Shown here: one piece after another, positions 19,502-23,434 of the stretch
Layout of the letters: each line of letters starts with the position of its first letter
How positions within the stretch are numbered: position 1 is the first letter of the stretch
The notes under the pieces: model-generated
The model's database searches: none
Told to the model about the DNA's origin: nothing
The model's input: the letters and a program-made list of their open reading frames with translations, nothing else
Origin: Hypsibius dujardini
Taxonomy: Eukaryota > Tardigrada > Eutardigrada > Parachela > Hypsibiidae
Length of the DNA: 23,434 bases
Direction of reading: 5' to 3'
Assembly (NCBI GenBank): GCA_001579985.1
Contig: LRSR01004224.1
Coordinates: forward strand, 1-23,434
Position numbers and translations under genes: made by a program

Positions 19502-20002
19502 TTGTTTGTATCTTTGTCGGTTTGTATGTTAATCTATCTCTCTAGCTGTCTGTTTGCCTGCCTGCCTATCTGTAAATGTCTGCGTCAGAGGGCCTTCTAG
19601 TCGGTCCGTGGTATATATGTCTACAATGTGCCTATATATGGTTGCCTGCTCTTGCGAACAAGTGGTTTTAGCAATTGAATTTAGTACTTTTATGCAGGTA
19701 TGGCAATGGTGCAATGAAAACAATTACAACATCATGAAAGGATCTACAGAATGGATGGCTATCGGCTGCGGCAGGTGTGACATCTTTTTTGTTCTAGATT
19801 GTAATTTTTCGCAGAACGTGTTATAGAATGATTCTTTCGTACATCATTGACCTGCCTCTTTAGTGGTGCCTTTGCACTGTGGCTGGACTCTGATCTGAAT
19901 CGCGGACGAACAGAGACCTGTGGCACTTACAGAAACCAGCCACTCTGTGATTGCGGCGATTTCTTAGTGGAAACCATCGAAGTCTGGACCTTCGGTGTCT
20001 GA
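18942..20002 (+). CDS. TLDc-domain protein (TLDC2/OXR1/NCOA7-like), 3 exons
   Basis: Exons 18942-19352, 19698-19774 and 19864-20002 join in frame to 208 aa, close to the size of vertebrate TLDC2 (about 215). The TLDc domain fills most of the protein, from about residue 45 to the end: LPARAQASPWCRIYSTQQDG, SLRNMYHKV, LLVKDVRGHIFGAI, FCGNGESCVFSFSP, then VWQWCNENNYNIM, GSGAFALWLDSDL and the terminal VETIEVWTF. TLDc proteins of the OXR1/NCOA7/TLDC2 group bind and disassemble the V-ATPase and protect against oxidative stress; the role is inferred from family only. There is no LysM or GRAM domain, so this is a TLDc-only form unless 5' exons were missed. The start at 18942 is the last ATG before the domain; the frame is open further upstream (ATG at 18828), so the true N-terminus is uncertain. 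Confidence 0.88.
19436..19515 (+). repeat. (TGTC)n microsatellite in TLDc-gene intron 1
   Basis: An array of tgtctgtc with tttg variants, purest at about 19460-19492, inside the 345-bp intron 19353-19697. Degenerate ctgtctgtttgcctgcc units continue to about 19570. Pyrimidine-rich on the coding strand. Confidence 0.92.
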
Positions 20003-20689
20003 GGAATCCAAATTGTTGAGGTTCTTTGTCCTTTATCCTTTACCTTTCATCGCTTTTCGTTTTTATTAAGTTTTTTAAGACAAATGACGGAGCGCTGGAT
20101 GACGTATGTTGTTTTGAGTGATCAGGTGATCAAATTGTCCCATTTCGTTTCACTACTAGAATCTTTCAACATACTGCACACGCATTAACGCCTTGAACCG
20201 AATTCTCTCAGTAGGTATTCAACGAAAATGTCTAAAGTGAAAAAAATTTGTTCACATCTCTTTTACTGGTGAAGCAACAAAAAACCTTGAGCATTAAGTG
20301 CTGGCATGCACAGTACCTGTACAAGTTAACGAACCTCAGCCGCATTGATTATGACGACGAGTGACGCCCACTTTGCCCGTTTCCCAGCTTGGGGATCTTG
20401 TCGAAGACGCCGTTGAGGTCAAAGCTTGCTTGTCACGCCCAAACAGACTGATGAACTGGTCGAATAAACGGCTATGACGTCGTCATTCCTGATGATTACC
20501 GACAGGGACTTCCCCATCACAAACGGCGACACTCAATCGAAGACTGAAATTCGGCTGACCGATCACGGAAGTTGGAAGCCGGCAGGGAAGAACACCGCAA
20601 AACACGAACGATTCGGTTTATTAGTTCCTGCCGGGTCGCCGCCAGCGTGGATGTTAGCTTTCACGTCGTTCTCCGTCCCGGATGGAAGG
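20003..20689. other. Gap downstream of the TLDc gene
   Basis: 687 bp with no gene I can support. The first AATAAA downstream of the TLDc stop is at 20463-20468, which would imply a 3' UTR of about 480 bases. An open frame of about 70 codons at 20474-20692 has no recognisable domain and ends in a repeat. Confidence 0.5.
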
Positions 20690-20740
20690 TAGACCCGGAT
20701 GGGGTGTAGACCCGGATGGGGTGTGGACCCGGGCGGGGTG
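20690..20740. repeat. 17-bp tandem repeat, 3 copies
   Basis: Three adjacent copies of tagacccggatggggtg; the first two are identical and the third differs at three positions. Confidence 0.93.
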
Positions 20741-20811
20741 TTAACGTTCCACCCGGCTTTTAAGATTGGCGTTATGAAGGCCATCTTCGATTCACTCCAC
20801 ATACATGTTTA

Positions 20812-20963
20812 CCAGGCAAACGCTTTGAGTTGAATCGCTTAATGGGTTGAATCGGTGGGGTGGCGGAGGGCGCCACAAGTGTAAATTGAATGAATGTTGT
20901 TTACAATTTACACTTGTGGCGCCCTCCACCACCCCACCGATTCAACCCATTGCGTTTGCCTGG
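20812..20963. mobile_element. Palindromic MITE-like element D, TA-bordered
   Basis: A 152-bp element whose arms read CCAGGCAAACGC..GGGTTGAATCGGTGGGGTGG..GGGCGCCACAAGTGTAAATTG and the inverse, with a loop of about 15 bp (20889-20903). Only one mismatch is seen in the inner ~50 bp of the stem. The left arm carries 17 extra bases at about 20824-20840 that are absent from the right arm. TA lies immediately outside both ends (20810-20811 and 20964-20965). No coding capacity. Confidence 0.78.
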
Positions 20964-20965
20964 TA

Positions 20966-21327
20966 TACTTTAAGACTTCTCAGTCGGTGAACGGTACAGT
21001 TCGTGAGGAAGTCTGAACCGATATGGGTAAATGACTAAAAAAACTAAGCGACGATGGCCAATATAATAATTCATCAACGACAGCTCGTTTTTTTCATCTT
21101 CTTGCCAGTGTGCATGGGGTTGAATTATGGGCAATCGTGGCCACATCCCACAGAGATATTTCGTCGAATGTGATTTAGGATTCGGTGAGGCTCAGCCGTC
21201 AGTCTTTACCCAGTTTTATTCGTATTTGCCGGCCTTTTCGGTTTGATGAGTAAAATGCGGTAATTTGTGTACGACGAACCAAGATCTCAGCAACGGCACC
21301 TGTGTGATCAACGATCGAATGAAAATC
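20966..21327. other. Gene-free stretch
   Basis: 362 bp in which I see no coding sequence, no RNA gene and no obvious repeat. Confidence 0.5.
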
Positions 21328-21540
21328 GGACGTTAAAAGTCTATACGACCAGGATGGCGCGACTAAAGCCTCCCACCGAATGAGTCATATGTCACCTCGG
21401 TATCGGTTTTTCATCCGTGTATATGAGTGTACGAAGAATCCAGGACGTTAAAAGTCCAGGACTAAAGGCTCCCACTGAATGAGTCATATGTCACCTCGGT
21501 ATCGGTTTTTCATCCGTGTATATGAATGTACGAAGAATCC
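21328..21540. repeat. Tandem duplication of about 100-114 bp
   Basis: Copy 1 (21328-21441) and copy 2 (21443-21540) both start ggacgttaaaagt and end acgaagaatcc. They are almost identical over the shared gaatgagtcatatgtcacct core and differ by a 16-base indel near the 5' end and a few substitutions. Non-coding. Confidence 0.93.
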
Positions 21541-22024
21541 GGCCTATTCCGAACCACCCCTTTTCCAAGCCATTACCGGTACTGGCAATACCTATTACTG
21601 CCGAATTAGATAAGGAATAAAAAAACGTTTTATAGGAAATTATCCGGTGCGAAATTTAACTTCAAATCGCCTGGCATCACCAGAAGAACGTTTGGAGGTC
21701 AGTGGGTGGAGCAGGCGACTTTTTTCTCTTGTCTCCTCGTGGAATCGACCACTCCCGGCTGCGACTTGAGAAAACGACCATTAACTCCGCCCCTTGCCCC
21801 CTAAATTTCTTTCCGCTCATACCAATCGACCCTCAATTAAATTTCGAATATCTAATAGTACAAAAAAGGTATACTGATGACGAATTAGGCTTATATAATT
21901 GACGAAGTAAACATTGATTGGTATTCGTCAGTGGCTCGGAATAGACCCAAAAAGGGGTGGCTAGGAAGAGGCCGAATTCGACGTACCCTATTGTCGCTGT
22001 TGGGCATTTGAAAAGGTCCGTGCT
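21541..22024. other. Gap between the tandem duplication and the LRR gene
   Basis: 484 bp with no supported gene. The motif tattccga followed by ccacccctttt occurs at about 21544-21566, and related inverted pieces occur at about 21937-21961, possibly the eroded edges of another inverted-repeat element. On the minus strand this is the 3' flank of the LRR gene. Confidence 0.4.
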
Positions 22025-22885
22025 TTAGCATGACATATATCGAGTGGTAATGCAACAATATGATAAAAATAATAATAAAATAAAATAAAGCGGGGAAGAG
22101 GAATAGTACACAACAACACAACCGGCGTTTTTGACCTTGTACAGTTCGATCAGCGGCGGTTTCTGCTTCTCCCTGCGCAACAGCTCCACCGCCAGGGCTG
22201 TCGTGAGTTCCCCGTTACAGGCCCGTCGAAGCTCTTCCAAATCAACCCCATGCAGACTCTTCCCCGCCACCCAGATCGGCGTTATGCACCACACGCCGCG
22301 GAGAAAGTCGTCGGTCCACTGTGAGTGGCCGTCGCGCTGTCGCCACGCCTTCAGGTTCAACCGCAGCTCACAGCAGTGCGCCTCATTAGCATCGTAAATC
22401 ACCCTCTCCGCGGCATGTCGGACGGCCTCCGGAAAGTCCAGCTGAACGTGGGACAAGTTGCACTTTTCAAAGACTATCCGCTGGAAGAGGCCCGCGCCGC
22501 GGAAAATGTCCGCGTCGATGTTGGTCAAGTTGGAGTAGGAGAAGGTGAGGGTGGAGATGTTCTTCGCGCCGGCGAAGGCGCGCGGGCTGATGTCGCGGAC
22601 CTGACTGTGGAAGATGGTCAGCTGCTCCAGGTTGGTGAGGTTGTAGAAAGTCTCGCTGCGGATCTCCTCCGTCTGGAGGCCTTCCAGGACGAGCTCGTGG
22701 ACGTTGGAGAGACCGAAGAAGGCTCCTGGCACAATGGTCTCGATGCCGAGCGGGAGGCGGATCTCGTGGAGATCGTGGAGCTCGTTAAAGGCTTTGAAGT
22801 CGACCCGTTTGAGGGGGTTGCCGTAGAGTGCCAGTAGAGTGATATGTTTGGAGCTGTGGAACGCGCCCTTTTCTATCCAGGATAT
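22025..22885 (-). CDS. Leucine-rich-repeat protein, 3' exon (5' part not visible)
   Basis: The minus strand encodes 286 aa from an acceptor (ttggttcaacag, ending at 22886) to a TAA at 22025. Five to six LRRs of the xxIxxxAFxxLxxLxxLxL type are present (GAFHSSKHITLLALYGNPLK, KAFNELHDLHEIRL, GAFFGLSNVHELVLEG, ETFYNLTNLEQLTIF, RAFAGAKNISTLTFSYSNLT). They are followed by a cysteine-bearing C-terminal cap (HCCEL..WCITP..RRACNG) like LRRCT. The sequence ends in a hydrophobic stretch (about 22040-22115) that could be a membrane anchor. This architecture is typical of extracellular or type I membrane LRR proteins of animals. No signal peptide is visible, so at least one upstream exon is missing; it may lie beyond the window's right edge. 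The frame is open to about 22978, but I prefer the splice site because the extra residues do not look like an LRR N-cap. Confidence 0.75.
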   Translation of the reverse strand: MSWIEKGAFHSSKHITLLALYGNPLKRVDFKAFNELHDLHEIRLPLGIETIVPGAFFGLSNVHELVLEGLQTEEIRSETFYNLTNLEQLTIFHSQVRDISPRAFAGAKNISTLTFSYSNLTNIDADIFRGAGLFQRIVFEKCNLSHVQLDFPEAVRHAAERVIYDANEAHCCELRLNLKAWRQRDGHSQWTDDFLRGVWCITPIWVAGKSLHGVDLEELRRACNGELTTALAVELLRREKQKPPLIELYKVKNAGCVVVYYSSSPLYFILLLFLSYCCITTRYMSC

Positions 22886-22978
22886 CTGTTGAACCAACAG
22901 TCTGTATTTTTCTTTAACGTAACCGATAACAAAATTATACATGAAATATGTGTACGGAACTATATTAAAACTGACCAC

Positions 22979-23376
22979 AGCTATTTGACCCCTCCCTTGT
23001 AGTGTGTGGGGCCCAATTGCATCCCGCTTATTTTACCCCTCCCTTAGGTCCAATAGAGTCCTGGCTATTTAACCCCTCCCATGTTGTCCGTTCGTCCGTC
23101 TGTCCGTCCGTTGTCTGTCGTCCGCCCGTCCGTCCGTCCGTTGTCTGTCTGTCGTCCGTCCGTCGTTCATCCGTCCGTTCAGCCGTTGGCCGTTGGTCGA
23201 CCATCTGTCCAATAACGGACGGTCAACGGACGGACGGACAACGGGCAGACTGACGGACGAACGGATAACAGGGGAAAGTAAAATAGCAGACGCGATTTGG
23301 ACCCCTGGTGATGTATTCAGGGAGGGGTAAAATAGCCGGGGTTCTATTGGGCCCCAAAAATGGGGTTAAACAGCCA
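22979..23376. mobile_element. Inverted-repeat element E with CCGT arrays inside
   Basis: Left arm at 22979-23080: units of the type agctatttgacccctccc, ggggcccaatt, ttattttacccctccc, ggtccaatag, ggctatttaacccctccc. Right arm at 23311-23376 is their inverse (gggaggggtaaaatagcc, ctattgggcccc, ggggttaaacagcc). Between them lie tetranucleotide arrays in opposite orientation, ccgt at 23086-23190 and its complement acgg at 23215-23265, so the whole 400 bp is largely self-complementary. No coding capacity. Ends and target-site duplication are not certain. Confidence 0.65.
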
Positions 23377-23434
23377 CTCCAATTAAAAATAGAAAAGAAG
23401 CCAAGAGCGAGGTCCTGTGACTAGCCAACCAGAT

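Noticed and set aside
20474-20802. Open frames on both strands around the 17-bp repeat
   Set aside because: No domain, no splice context, and the minus-strand frame is partly repeat translation.
22325-22837. 170-codon open frame on the plus strand opposite the LRR exon
   Set aside because: It is antisense to a well-supported LRR coding exon and shows no known domain.
1-23434. tRNA, rRNA, CRISPR array or bacterial-type operon
   Set aside because: None was seen. The splicing pattern and gene families indicate animal nuclear DNA throughout.

Overview
The window is eukaryotic nuclear DNA from an animal. The genes are split by short introns (about 70 to 580 bp, one of 1.06 kb) with GT..AG ends, and reading frame is kept across nearly every junction. 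The protein families are metazoan: the axonemal coiled-coil protein CFAP58, ALKBH4, a flavin-containing monooxygenase, a chromodomain protein, an organic-anion transporter of the SLCO/OATP family, a TLDc-domain protein and a leucine-rich-repeat protein. Seven genes in 23 kb, short introns and the short senecionine-N-oxygenase-like form of the monooxygenase suggest an invertebrate with a compact genome. I cannot name the species from sequence alone.

Layout. 195-4455 (minus): CFAP58, 8 exons, 970 aa. 4816-6947 (minus): ALKBH4, 3 exons, 326 aa, lying 360 bp upstream of CFAP58 in the same direction. 6948-7713: a divergent upstream region shared with the next gene. 7714-10269 (plus): flavin monooxygenase, 5 exons, with an N-terminus built from a 24-bp in-frame repeat. 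10270-12371: gene-poor stretch with a 23-bp minisatellite, a possible relic of the chromodomain gene's last exon and a possible decayed reverse-transcriptase fragment. 12372-14321 (plus): chromodomain protein. 14322-15171: gap with a palindromic repeat. 15172-18510 (plus): SLCO/OATP transporter, 11 exons, about 664 aa. 18942-20002 (plus): TLDc protein, 3 exons, 208 aa. 20003-22024: repeats only. 22025-22885 (minus): last visible exon of an LRR membrane or secreted protein whose 5' part is not visible. 22979-23376: inverted-repeat element.

The genes do not form a pathway and there is no operon logic; they are unrelated neighbours. What stands out is the repeat landscape. TGTC/GACA-type microsatellites sit in most of the longer introns. 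Several near-perfect palindromes look like miniature inverted-repeat transposons, three of them bordered by TA as Tc1/mariner-type insertions are. Minisatellites have entered or border coding sequence in the monooxygenase, the chromodomain gene and the transporter. I see no bacterial-type system, CRISPR array, tRNA or rRNA, and no clear evidence of a wholly new biological system. The best leads are the TA-bordered palindromes, the 189-bp frame-neutral minisatellite intron of the chromodomain gene and the repeat-built leader of the monooxygenase.
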